39,352 nucleotides of DNA from IMG/VR virus record IMGVR_UViG_3300021132_000004, positions 1 through 39,352 of that record, one strand, 5' to 3'. A program made the translations under genes and the position numbers. Below the pieces are notes generated by a model. The model searched no databases and had not been told where the DNA came from. It saw only the letters and a program-made list of their open reading frames with translations. The DNA comes from a virus. Below, piece by piece: positions 14,837 through 22,683 of the stretch. How positions within the stretch are numbered: the first letter of the stretch is position 1; the number at the start of each line of letters is the position of its first letter.

Positions 14837-15280
14837 ATGGCAAAGAAACAAGATTTTCAAATTACAAGGGCGTTGCAAAATACGCTCCTTGCAAATCCTA
14901 AGATTAAAGAAGTATATTTTAACGAAGATGGGGATTTCTTTTTCCAAAAGTTCAAACTCGAAGTTCACGAAATCGACGAAGAAACAGGAATGAGTAAAGG
15001 CTCACAACACGTTGAAACACTACCCGGAGCAGTAAAAGGACTGGTAAAGATTAAAACTGTCATAAATCGTATCCCAACTTACAAAGATGCGTTTGTTAAC
15101 ATTGCTTACAATCCTATTGCAATCACTTTAACAAGGGATGAAATTTTGGCAAGTCAAGCCGTATCGGATAGAAAAACTGAAAAGGAGAAACTAGAGATAT
15201 TAACGGCAGCGGCCGAGATAGCGAAGTCATCCGACTTTCAGGACTTATTAAACAAAATAAACGAAAAAATTAAGAAATAA
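14837..15280 (+). CDS. Conserved structural-region protein, function unknown
   Basis: The 147-residue protein has an N-terminal helix (ITRALQNTLLANPKIKEVYF), a strand-rich centre and a charged C-terminal coiled coil (about 118-147). It lies between the decoration genes and the tail sheath and overlaps the sheath start by one base, so it is translated together with tail genes. I do not recognise the family; a head-tail joining or chaperone role would fit. Confidence 0.6.
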   Translation: MAKKQDFQITRALQNTLLANPKIKEVYFNEDGDFFFQKFKLEVHEIDEETGMSKGSQHVETLPGAVKGLVKIKTVINRIPTYKDAFVNIAYNPIAITLTRDEILASQAVSDRKTEKEKLEILTAAAEIAKSSDFQDLLNKINEKIKK

Positions 15281-16842
15281 TGGGAACTTTCCAAACAGGA
15301 ATAGTAATCAACAAAGGGATTTCGACCAATGGCACACCATTAGCAGGACAAGACTACATCAGTGGTCTTGTTTTGTATGGTACGGCCCCGGCTTCATTTC
15401 CTTCTGCGGGTTACAAGCAAATGTTTAGCGTCCAAGATGCTATCAATGTAGGAATAACTGGAAACTCAACCGACGAAACTCAAGCAGTAGGAGACTTAGT
15501 AATGTCTTCGGCTGCATCTGCCGGGCTTACCTTGAATGTTTACGTTCAGGAGCCAGTGAATCCATTGAATACGAATACCAACCCGAATAAAGTTCTTTTA
15601 TGTACTTACACTACAGTAACTGCGGATAGCACGGCGGGAACTTTTGCCACTAACGTAGCGGCGGCCATCAATGCTAATCAAGCTACAACAGGTGGATACA
15701 CTGCCCTTGCGACAAGTACATCGGTAGCAATAACAGCGCGTAAAGGATTGGGAGTTGCTTTGAATACAGGAACTCCAATATCGGTTACAGGAACGGCATC
15801 AGGAGATGCAGCGATTACTCAATTTGCGAGCGGAGTAGCTTCGACAATTAATAACTGGTATTATCATATTTCGGAATACTTTCGAATGAATCCAAACGGA
15901 CAGTTATGGGTATCAATTACATCGGCTCCTTCGACTGCATTTATAGAGGTTCAAACTTTGCAAGTAGCATCACAAGGGCAAATTAGACAAATGGGAATTT
16001 ATGCTCCTTCGCGTGCCTTTGGTACTTATGGTACTTCCGACATCGTGGCATTGCAAGCTATCGCTACAACTTTGGACAGCAATAAAATGCCTGTTCAGTT
16101 GATTTTAGCAGAGGACATCACAGCAGTAAGCGACCTATCGACATTAACTAACCTTAGCTTACAAACTGCAAACTATGTGAGTGTTAACATTTCGCAAGAT
16201 GGAGCAGCACAAGGATGGGCACTTTACAAAGCTTACGGAAAGTCAATAACTAACTTAGGAGCTTTGCTTGGATGTGTTTCATTGGCTCCAGTATCTCAAG
16301 ATATTGCACAGCCGATTCCATCGTTCAACATCAGCAACGGAACGGAGAATAATTTAGTAGCCTTCGCTAACAATACCTTATTTAGTGCCGTTAGCACAGG
16401 ATTACAAACTCAATTGGATAACTACCGATACATCTATACTGGAAACTACGTAGGATACGTTGGAACTTATTTTAACGATTCTCATTGTGCTATCATCAGC
16501 AATAGTAACTACGCTTATATCGAGCAAAATAGGGTGCAACAAAAAATCGAAAGGTTAATGTACCAAGCTTATTTACCGATAGTGAAAAGCCAAATTACTT
16601 TGAATGCCGATGGTACAATTTATATTCCACTTGTTTACTCGCTTCAATCAGTTGGCGACAACACGTTGACGACAAACATGGTAAGCAAAGGTGAGTTATC
16701 AGCAGTACGTACGGTTATCAATCCGCTACAAAACATCACAACTCAAGGAGGATTAGTGGTTACTTTGTACGAAATAAATAACCCTATTGCTAGGACGATT
16801 ACAATTAACGTAAATAGTGTTTCATCAATACCGACAATCTAA
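15280..16842 (+). CDS. Tail sheath protein (contractile tail, DUF2586-like)
   Basis: The 520-residue protein has the sheath layout: an N-terminal segment (MGTFQTGIVINKG), GQDYISGLVLYGTAP near 24-38, an inserted beta domain with a Thr/Ala-rich sequence at about 75-185, the central domain with LGALLGCVSLAPVSQDIAQP near 327-346, the line ISNSNYAYIEQNRVQQKIER near 406-425 and a C-terminal strand. DUF2586-type sheaths occur in Bacteroidota myoviruses. It is followed by the tube gene with a one-base overlap, which supports the call and shows the virion has a contractile tail. Confidence 0.85.
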   Translation: MGTFQTGIVINKGISTNGTPLAGQDYISGLVLYGTAPASFPSAGYKQMFSVQDAINVGITGNSTDETQAVGDLVMSSAASAGLTLNVYVQEPVNPLNTNTNPNKVLLCTYTTVTADSTAGTFATNVAAAINANQATTGGYTALATSTSVAITARKGLGVALNTGTPISVTGTASGDAAITQFASGVASTINNWYYHISEYFRMNPNGQLWVSITSAPSTAFIEVQTLQVASQGQIRQMGIYAPSRAFGTYGTSDIVALQAIATTLDSNKMPVQLILAEDITAVSDLSTLTNLSLQTANYVSVNISQDGAAQGWALYKAYGKSITNLGALLGCVSLAPVSQDIAQPIPSFNISNGTENNLVAFANNTLFSAVSTGLQTQLDNYRYIYTGNYVGYVGTYFNDSHCAIISNSNYAYIEQNRVQQKIERLMYQAYLPIVKSQITLNADGTIYIPLVYSLQSVGDNTLTTNMVSKGELSAVRTVINPLQNITTQGGLVVTLYEINNPIARTITINVNSVSSIPTI

Positions 16843-17258
16843 TGACACCTTTAATAAATGGCGTTAACTACGCATGGTCTAATGTTACTTGGGTTAACTT
16901 CGGAGTTCCTTTAATCGGGATTCGTTCGATTAGCTACGAAGCAAAACAAAAAACTGAATTACAATACGGTGCAGGAGTTTATCCAATTTCGGAAGCAGTT
17001 GGTAACTACGAATATCATGGAGAGATTGAAATATTTCTTGATGAGTGGAATAGAATTATTCAATCGGCACCGAATAACGACCCATTACAAATACCTAGAA
17101 GCGATTTTCAAGTAGTTTATGGAGGTAGCCGGGTAGCTAGTAAAGCGGATATTTTGCGGATGGTGAAGTTCACTAACGACCCAGTAATGGTAAAACAAAA
17201 TGATACTATCATCGCCGTTAAATTGACTTTATCGATTGCAGGTATCGACCATCAATAA
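16842..17258 (+). CDS. Tail tube protein (probable)
   Basis: The 138-residue protein directly follows the sheath gene, the standard place for the tube. It has a beta-sandwich pattern: IGIRSISYEAKQKTELQYGA, NYEYHGEIEIFLDEWNRI and a last strand IIAVKLTLSIAGIDHQ. The length is normal for tube proteins of this kind. No other role fits the position as well. Confidence 0.8.
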   Translation: MTPLINGVNYAWSNVTWVNFGVPLIGIRSISYEAKQKTELQYGAGVYPISEAVGNYEYHGEIEIFLDEWNRIIQSAPNNDPLQIPRSDFQVVYGGSRVASKADILRMVKFTNDPVMVKQNDTIIAVKLTLSIAGIDHQ

Positions 17259-17278
17259 ACAACTTTTAAAAACTACAA

Positions 17279-17623
17279 ATGAAAAAACTAACAGAAAAGC
17301 AAATCGAGGATAAAGCTATAGCTTTATCCAAGCAATACGACAACAAAGTAACTCCAATTGTTATCACGGATGAAGAAGGGGCCCAAGTAATTGGGTACCT
17401 TCAACAACCATCTTACAACGTATTAATGTACGTTATCGACGCGTACATGGATAAGCAAGTAAGTAAGGCAGCCGAAACTACCCTACAAGATTGTTTACTC
17501 CGCGAGGAGAGCGACCCAAGAATACTAAGTGAATCACGCAAAGATGCAAAGATTAAAGCTTCTTTTGCTTCTGCATGTATGAAGTTGGTTACTCCATTAG
17601 TTGACGAGTATAAAAAAAAATAG
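17279..17623 (+). CDS. Tail assembly chaperone, short form
   Basis: The 114-residue helical protein lies between the tube and tape measure genes, where contractile-tail phages encode the chaperone pair (P2 E/E', lambda G/GT). Features include LQQPSYNVLMYVIDAYM near 39-55 and AETTLQDCLLREESDPRIL near 64-82. The gene ends TAT AAA AAA AAA TAG, with a nine-A run directly before the stop, and an open -1 frame continues without any start codon nearby. This strongly suggests a longer product through slippage. Confidence 0.85.
   Translation: MKKLTEKQIEDKAIALSKQYDNKVTPIVITDEEGAQVIGYLQQPSYNVLMYVIDAYMDKQVSKAAETTLQDCLLREESDPRILSESRKDAKIKASFASACMKLVTPLVDEYKKK
17612..17620 (+). promoter_or_regulatory. A9 slippery run for -1 frameshift
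   Basis: Nine consecutive A bases end one base before the TAG stop. In the zero frame this contains A AAA AAA, a standard -1 slippery heptamer. Reverse transcription of RNA or proteomics would be needed to tell ribosomal slippage from polymerase slippage adding one A; both lead to the same frame. Confidence 0.75.
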
Positions 17624-17805
17624 TTGACACACGTAAGAAGGTCAGGGGAAGTGGATTTGAACGCGATAAGGCGTTAATTAGATATTATTTCGGGGAGGAT
17701 TTCGGGGATATAAGGGACGAAGCCGAAGGAATGAAATTCATCATAGCTCGCGAGCAGTTATACTTCGCTCTCGAGAAAACAGGACAAATGAAAACAGATG
17801 GCTGA
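17620..17805 (+). CDS. Frameshift extension of the tail assembly chaperone (long form)
   Basis: In the -1 frame, reading continues from ATA GTT GAC at 17620 to the TGA at 17803-17805, adding about 61 residues (including GFERDKALIRYYFGEDFGDI) and overlapping the tape measure start by 8 nt. The segment has no ATG before 17731, and the codon pattern and amino acid content look like real protein. The fused product of about 175 residues matches the long/short chaperone scheme needed to load the tape measure protein. Confidence 0.78.
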   Translation: MVDTRKKVRGSGFERDKALIRYYFGEDFGDIRDEAEGMKFIIAREQLYFALEKTGQMKTDG

Positions 17806-19315
17806 AGATGTTAACTATAAAATTCACCTCGATGGAATACAGCAGGTAGAGGATGGCCTGAAAGGCATCAAAGAACACGCCGATATTCTTCACGAAGGAA
17901 TGAGCGAGTTAAAAAAAATGTTTGTTGAGGTCTTTGCCATTGAGAAAATTATCGAGTTTGGAAAAGAATCTTTCAAAGCTTTCACTGATGCTAATGTTGC
18001 GAGCGCACAATTAGAAGCTACGTTAACAAGTACCAATAATGCCGTAGGATTATCCAAGGGAGAACTGGACGAATTGAGCGAATCCCTTTCAAAAAATTCT
18101 CTTTACACAACGACTGCCGTAACATCTATGCAGTCGGTATTAACTACATTTACTTCTATTCATGAGGATGTTTTTCCGCAGGCTCAACAAGCAATAGCAG
18201 ACCTAGCTAGCAAGATGGGCGAGGATTTACAGAGTGCTGCCGTTCAAGTGGGAAAAGCATTACAGGACCCAGTATCAGGTATAACTGCATTGCGTAGGGT
18301 TGGGGTCAATTTCAATGACACACAGAAGGAAGTAATCGCTAATTTGGTAGCTACGGGACATGCAGCCGAAGCGCAAGCAATGATTTTAAATGAGTTAAGT
18401 ACGGAGTTTGGAGGTTCGGCAGAAGCTGCAATGAAGGCCGACACATGGGGGAACTTTAAAAAGAACATGGAAGAAACTCAAGTTGCCGTAGGTGGATTAA
18501 TCAATGATGGCTTAAAGGTCATTATTCCTTATTTGATTGATTTAGCAGAAGCTTTGAAAGCTTCCGTAGCTTGGATAAAAGAACACAAAGAACTAGTTAA
18601 AGGTTTAGCCGTAGGGTTGGGAATATTAATAACCGGATTTATTGCATATAAGACTGCGGTAATTGCTATCGAGTTACCGATGAAAATAGTAACAGCGGCA
18701 CAATTGGCATGGAATATAGCGTTAAATGCCAATCGGATAGGTTTAATTATAGCAGGAGTAGCAGTATTGGGAACTGCGCTATATGCATGCTATCAACATT
18801 TTGAAGGCTTCCGAAGAATAGTAAATACAACATGGATAGCGTTAAAGGATTTCGGCCATGCTATATCCGACTCTTTGACGCTTCCGTTAACAACTGCCTA
18901 CCATGCGGCGGCGGCATTGGTTGGAATCCTAACAGGAGATTTTACTGGAGCCAAAGGACACATGAAGGCCATAGGGGATAACTTCCTTAATGTAGTCGGC
19001 GATGTAAAAAAAGGAATTACTGATGTTAAAAGTGCATGGGGTGCGGATTATGGAGAGGCTAAAAGCCCGGCCGAAAAGTTGAAAGAACAAGGTAATGTAG
19101 GGAAAGAATCATCCGACGCTACCAACCCGGCCAAAGATTCACGTTCTGTAACAGGAACGAAACAAGTAACTATTAATGTCAACATAAATAAGTTAGTAGA
19201 ATTATTAAAGATTGAAGCACATACAGTCAGGGAAGGGGCGACAGAGATGACAGGGCACGTGTCTAGGGCTTTAATTACGGCATTAAACCAATTTAGCGCA
19301 TCGGCCGATATATGA
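17798..19315 (+). CDS. Tail tape measure protein
   Basis: The 505-residue protein is mostly helical, with an N-terminal coiled coil (residues 10-65), Ala-rich helices such as VFPQAQQAIADLASKMGEDL near 128-147, a hydrophobic section near 265-335 (GLAVGLGILITGFIAYKTAV, then LIIAGVAVLGTALYACY) and a polar C-terminus. It follows the chaperone genes, as expected. If about 1.5 angstrom per residue holds, the tail would be roughly 75 nm. The membrane-like helices may insert into the host envelope during injection. Confidence 0.88.
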   Translation: MAEDVNYKIHLDGIQQVEDGLKGIKEHADILHEGMSELKKMFVEVFAIEKIIEFGKESFKAFTDANVASAQLEATLTSTNNAVGLSKGELDELSESLSKNSLYTTTAVTSMQSVLTTFTSIHEDVFPQAQQAIADLASKMGEDLQSAAVQVGKALQDPVSGITALRRVGVNFNDTQKEVIANLVATGHAAEAQAMILNELSTEFGGSAEAAMKADTWGNFKKNMEETQVAVGGLINDGLKVIIPYLIDLAEALKASVAWIKEHKELVKGLAVGLGILITGFIAYKTAVIAIELPMKIVTAAQLAWNIALNANRIGLIIAGVAVLGTALYACYQHFEGFRRIVNTTWIALKDFGHAISDSLTLPLTTAYHAAAALVGILTGDFTGAKGHMKAIGDNFLNVVGDVKKGITDVKSAWGADYGEAKSPAEKLKEQGNVGKESSDATNPAKDSRSVTGTKQVTINVNINKLVELLKIEAHTVREGATEMTGHVSRALITALNQFSASADI

Positions 19316-19962
19316 TAGATACTAATATAATAAAAGATGTTATAGTCGACGCCTTTGGTTTATCTTACGTTAATATCGAAGATTACAAATTGGCGGCAAA
19401 TATAAACGCATTACAGGCTAACAATTACCCGCCATCAACTTCCCAATATAATGGAAAGTTTTTAACTCCAGTAACGGCGGACGCTCCCGATGGAGTTGGG
19501 CAACTTGGACGACCAATATGGGGGAGCCTTACAATAACAGGAGGTAGTTATTTGGACCAAAACTCGGGAGTAACAATAACTTACCCTACTTTCAGGATTG
19601 ATGTATGTATAATGACATTAACGCAAGTTAATAACGTTGTATTAACGCAGATACAAGGAAAAGATGGAGAGGTAGTCGAGTACATCGGAAAGAACTCATT
19701 TCGATTAAATGTAAAAGGAGGTTTTTTTAGCACGGGAAATGCCAGACCAAAGCAACAAGTAGACTGGTTTAAGGCGGCAATTCAATCTAACCAACCTATT
19801 CAGGTTCAATCTACGTTCCTGCAAGATTGGGACATATACGAAATAGTAGTTTTAGATCGGAATATACCTCAAATCGCAGGAGGATATAATTACCAATTAT
19901 TTGAGTTCAATGCAATACAGAACACGCCTGTAATCTTAGCCCAACAAGTCAATGTCACTTAA
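19312..19962 (+). CDS. Baseplate-region protein, DUF6046-like
   Basis: The 216-residue protein follows the tape measure gene with a 4-nt overlap. The pattern FRIDVCIMTLTQVNNVVLTQ near 98-117, followed by IQGKDGEVVEYIGKNSFRLN and a line ending in IYEIVVLDRNIPQIAGGYNY, fits DUF6046-type proteins of Bacteroidota phages as I remember them. It probably joins the hub to the tube, but the role is inferred from position. Confidence 0.65.
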   Translation: MIDTNIIKDVIVDAFGLSYVNIEDYKLAANINALQANNYPPSTSQYNGKFLTPVTADAPDGVGQLGRPIWGSLTITGGSYLDQNSGVTITYPTFRIDVCIMTLTQVNNVVLTQIQGKDGEVVEYIGKNSFRLNVKGGFFSTGNARPKQQVDWFKAAIQSNQPIQVQSTFLQDWDIYEIVVLDRNIPQIAGGYNYQLFEFNAIQNTPVILAQQVNVT

Positions 19963-21316
19963 TCTCATATCGAAAATAACAATTACCCAATGTCCGACAA
20001 CAGACTATCCTTCGCGGAGTGCGGTATTTGTAATAAATGCGGTTAATAATGTTGAAATAGTTTCTAGTTGGAAAAACTTAACAACAACGGCGAAAGTAAC
20101 AATACCTAAAAATATTTATATACAGTTATCATCAGGTCAGGTTATGTCGTGGGTATCTCAACCAACCTATGTTAGTGTATCGGGAAACAACAACCCGCCG
20201 ATATTATTACGTGGGGATAAAATACAAATCGAATTAGGGTACCGATTTCTTAATTCTTCGAATGTTTGGGTAAACCAAACAAACATTGAATTTTCGGGAT
20301 GGATTACTAAGGTTAACCCAAAGATGCCGATGGTTATTGATTGCGAGGATAACATGTGGATATTAAAACAAGCCCAATGCCCTAACATGGTATTCCCTGC
20401 AAGTTCATACAATGTGCAAAGCATTATCCAGTATTTGTTAAAAAATCCAACGGTACCTACCGACACGACATCAAGCACTTATTTATATCTTGTTAATACT
20501 ATTATTCCTGCATTAAAACAAGTAAACGTATTTAACGGAGTAGGTTCATCGGCAAATGTTGAAACTAGTGTAGGAGATTTTAGGACAGTGAATGATACTA
20601 TTTGTTCGGTACTGATGCGGTTACGGAGGGATTATAAGTTGGAATGTTTCTTTCGTACTTCACTCGATTCAAACCTTTCTCCTAATGGGTTTAATAATCT
20701 TTATTGTTCAGGTATTGTGTACTATCCGGGTGATTACTATGATTTGCAGTTGGGGACTTACAAGACTATTGCTTATGGATTTCAGCAGAACATCATCGAC
20801 AATGGGGCAAGCCTTGAATATTTAAGAAAGGACGATATAAGGTTAGGAATAAAAGCTTATTCGGTAGCTAAGTATGATTTGACAACTACCAATTCAGCAG
20901 GAGGTAAAAACACTAAAAATACACGTTTGGAGGTTATTGTCGGGGACAAGGATGGGGACATGAGAACGCAATACTTTTTTCCGGCTACTAACACATCTCC
21001 CGATTTAAACCTTGCCAATCTTACGGCATTAGCAAATCAAAGGTTAAACCGGTTAAAGTTTGAAGGGTGGCATGGTTCGTTTTTATCCTTTGGGCTCCCT
21101 TACGTTCAACATGGAATGGCAGTTTCTTTGAATGACAATGTAAACTCGGGTACCTTTATTGCTAATGATAAACCCGTAGTGATGGAAAGGCAAGGTATTT
21201 ATTTAGTTCGGGGAACGAAGGTTAAATTCGGTATGGGTGGATTCAGGAGGACAATAGAACTACATTTAAGGTTAGATAATCAATTTACGGCTACGGATAT
21301 AGCAAATGGATTATGA
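19952..21316 (+). CDS. Baseplate hub protein (gpD / gp27-like, probable)
   Basis: The 454-residue protein lies between the DUF6046-like gene and the spike gene, where contractile phages encode the hub. The N-terminal beta domain with RGDKIQIELGYRF near 87-99 and EFSGWITKVNPKMPMVIDCE near 113-132 fits hub domains that form a tube-like ring, and the C-terminal part ends with VKFGMGGFRRTIELHLR. Overlaps of 11 nt upstream and 4 nt downstream support co-translation. Sequence similarity to known hubs is low. Confidence 0.75.
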   Translation: MSLNLISKITITQCPTTDYPSRSAVFVINAVNNVEIVSSWKNLTTTAKVTIPKNIYIQLSSGQVMSWVSQPTYVSVSGNNNPPILLRGDKIQIELGYRFLNSSNVWVNQTNIEFSGWITKVNPKMPMVIDCEDNMWILKQAQCPNMVFPASSYNVQSIIQYLLKNPTVPTDTTSSTYLYLVNTIIPALKQVNVFNGVGSSANVETSVGDFRTVNDTICSVLMRLRRDYKLECFFRTSLDSNLSPNGFNNLYCSGIVYYPGDYYDLQLGTYKTIAYGFQQNIIDNGASLEYLRKDDIRLGIKAYSVAKYDLTTTNSAGGKNTKNTRLEVIVGDKDGDMRTQYFFPATNTSPDLNLANLTALANQRLNRLKFEGWHGSFLSFGLPYVQHGMAVSLNDNVNSGTFIANDKPVVMERQGIYLVRGTKVKFGMGGFRRTIELHLRLDNQFTATDIANGL

Positions 21317-21867
21317 GCGCAGAAAAAGACATAGAAATTTCGATACAACGGATGGCAGGTACTTATTTGAAGGACATTATTCAAATATTTATGTGTAACG
21401 TGGTATCGGTAGATAAAGTAAATAGGACTGTAGATTGTACGCCTATTGGTTCGGATTCAACAACGGACCTGCCGAAAGTGCTACTATGTGCGGAAAACTC
21501 AAATGGGTTAGTAGTTTTTCCTAATGTTGGTTCCTCCGTCATAGTGGCCCTGTCAGCACGCAATATAGCCTATGTTACAATGTTTTCAGATATTGATTCT
21601 GTTCAGTTTGCGGATGGGAGTTTTGGTGGAATGGTTAAATTAGTAGACCCTTCGGATAGTAATAGCGGAATACTAGCGAGAATAAACAACATCGAGAATA
21701 CGGTAAATGATTTTATCAATAAGTGGAATGCCTTTTGTACGGCTTATGTGCCAGGAAGCCCATCGACTACGGGACTACCTGCAAGTTTAAGTACTTCCCA
21801 TGAATCGAATTTAGTAGTAACAATACGCGCAGAATTAGAAAATATTAATATATTGCAAGGCAAATGA
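21313..21867 (+). CDS. Baseplate spike protein (gpV / Mu gp45-like)
   Basis: The 184-residue protein has an OB-fold type N-terminal domain (FMCNVVSVDKVNRTVDCTPI, then LPKVLLCAENSNGLVVFPNV near 54-73, and GSSVIVALSARNIAYVTMFS) typical of short spikes. The C-terminal section includes a helix (ILARINNIENTVNDFINKW) and an end compatible with trimerisation. It follows the hub gene with a 4-nt overlap. The spike would pierce the outer membrane on contraction. Confidence 0.78.
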   Translation: MSAEKDIEISIQRMAGTYLKDIIQIFMCNVVSVDKVNRTVDCTPIGSDSTTDLPKVLLCAENSNGLVVFPNVGSSVIVALSARNIAYVTMFSDIDSVQFADGSFGGMVKLVDPSDSNSGILARINNIENTVNDFINKWNAFCTAYVPGSPSTTGLPASLSTSHESNLVVTIRAELENINILQGK

Positions 21868-22175
21868 TATATCAGGATTTCATAATAGATTCGGTTACTA
21901 ATGATTTGCAAATCATTAATGGTGATTTTGTTGTAGGTCCTTCGGATAATCAGCATGTAAGCGATATTATTATGTCTCCCGCAGGAAGTTTCAAACAGTT
22001 CCCATCATTAGGAGTAGGGGTAATGAATTACCTTAAATCTCAAAATGGATTATCTATGGAGGCGTTAATTAAGCAGATGTTACAGAGTGATGGGTACCAA
22101 ATGAGCCAAGTATCGGCGGATTTCAAAAATGGTTTAAATATTAATTTCCCGCAGGGATTGATACGAAATGGATAA
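21864..22175 (+). CDS. Baseplate wedge protein, gpW/gp25-like
   Basis: The 103-residue protein contains NDLQIINGDFVVGPSDNQHV and SPAGSFKQFPSLGVGVMNYL, the pattern of small GPW/gp25-type wedge proteins in Bacteroidota phages. It overlaps both neighbours by 4-8 nt. It is probably the sheath-initiating wedge component with structural similarity to lysozyme-like gp25, but it has no catalytic role. Confidence 0.75.
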   Translation: MIYQDFIIDSVTNDLQIINGDFVVGPSDNQHVSDIIMSPAGSFKQFPSLGVGVMNYLKSQNGLSMEALIKQMLQSDGYQMSQVSADFKNGLNINFPQGLIRNG

Positions 22176-22683
22176 TTACGTAGGAAATAGTGGACAGAAT
22201 TTATTCGATGTTGCTTTGAATACTATTGGCGACTTAAATAAATTGTATTCCATTATTCCAAGTGGAGGTAACATAACAACAGACCCAACGGGAGTAAATT
22301 TTAGTTATGTGCCTTCGCCTTCTACTCCTCCAGTGATTACCTCGACGTTAAATCCTTCTCCAATAACTTCGCAGGTATTTTTAAGCGTTCCAAATCAATC
22401 GGTTTTCGATATTTGTTTGCAGACTTATGGGGATTTAAATTTAACGTATAAGTTAATTTTTGATAGTGGATTTACAGGAGTTTCGGCATATCCTGCGCCT
22501 AATTATAACTTTGTATACAATCCGCAGTTAGTATTTGATGCTTCTTTTGCTTATTATCTTTCAAAGAATAAAATAGTAATAAATTCGGCCCAACCTATTT
22601 TGTATTTAACTTCGGGAGGTCTTGAAACCGACGATGGAATACAAATTCTAACGGATGATGGAGTAAATATAATTGTAGACTAA
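22168..22683 (+). CDS. Tail X-like protein with two LysM-like repeats
   Basis: Two related segments are visible: GQNLFDVALNTIGDLNKLYS (near 9-28) and NQSVFDICLQTYGDLNLTYK (near 76-95), each followed by a proline/asparagine-rich spacer. The pattern matches LysM-type tail proteins (P2 gpX), which usually hold one copy. The C-terminal end (GGLETDDGIQILTDDGVNII) is acidic. It likely attaches to the hub; a duplication of the domain is apparent. Confidence 0.7.
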   Translation: MDNYVGNSGQNLFDVALNTIGDLNKLYSIIPSGGNITTDPTGVNFSYVPSPSTPPVITSTLNPSPITSQVFLSVPNQSVFDICLQTYGDLNLTYKLIFDSGFTGVSAYPAPNYNFVYNPQLVFDASFAYYLSKNKIVINSAQPILYLTSGGLETDDGIQILTDDGVNIIVD

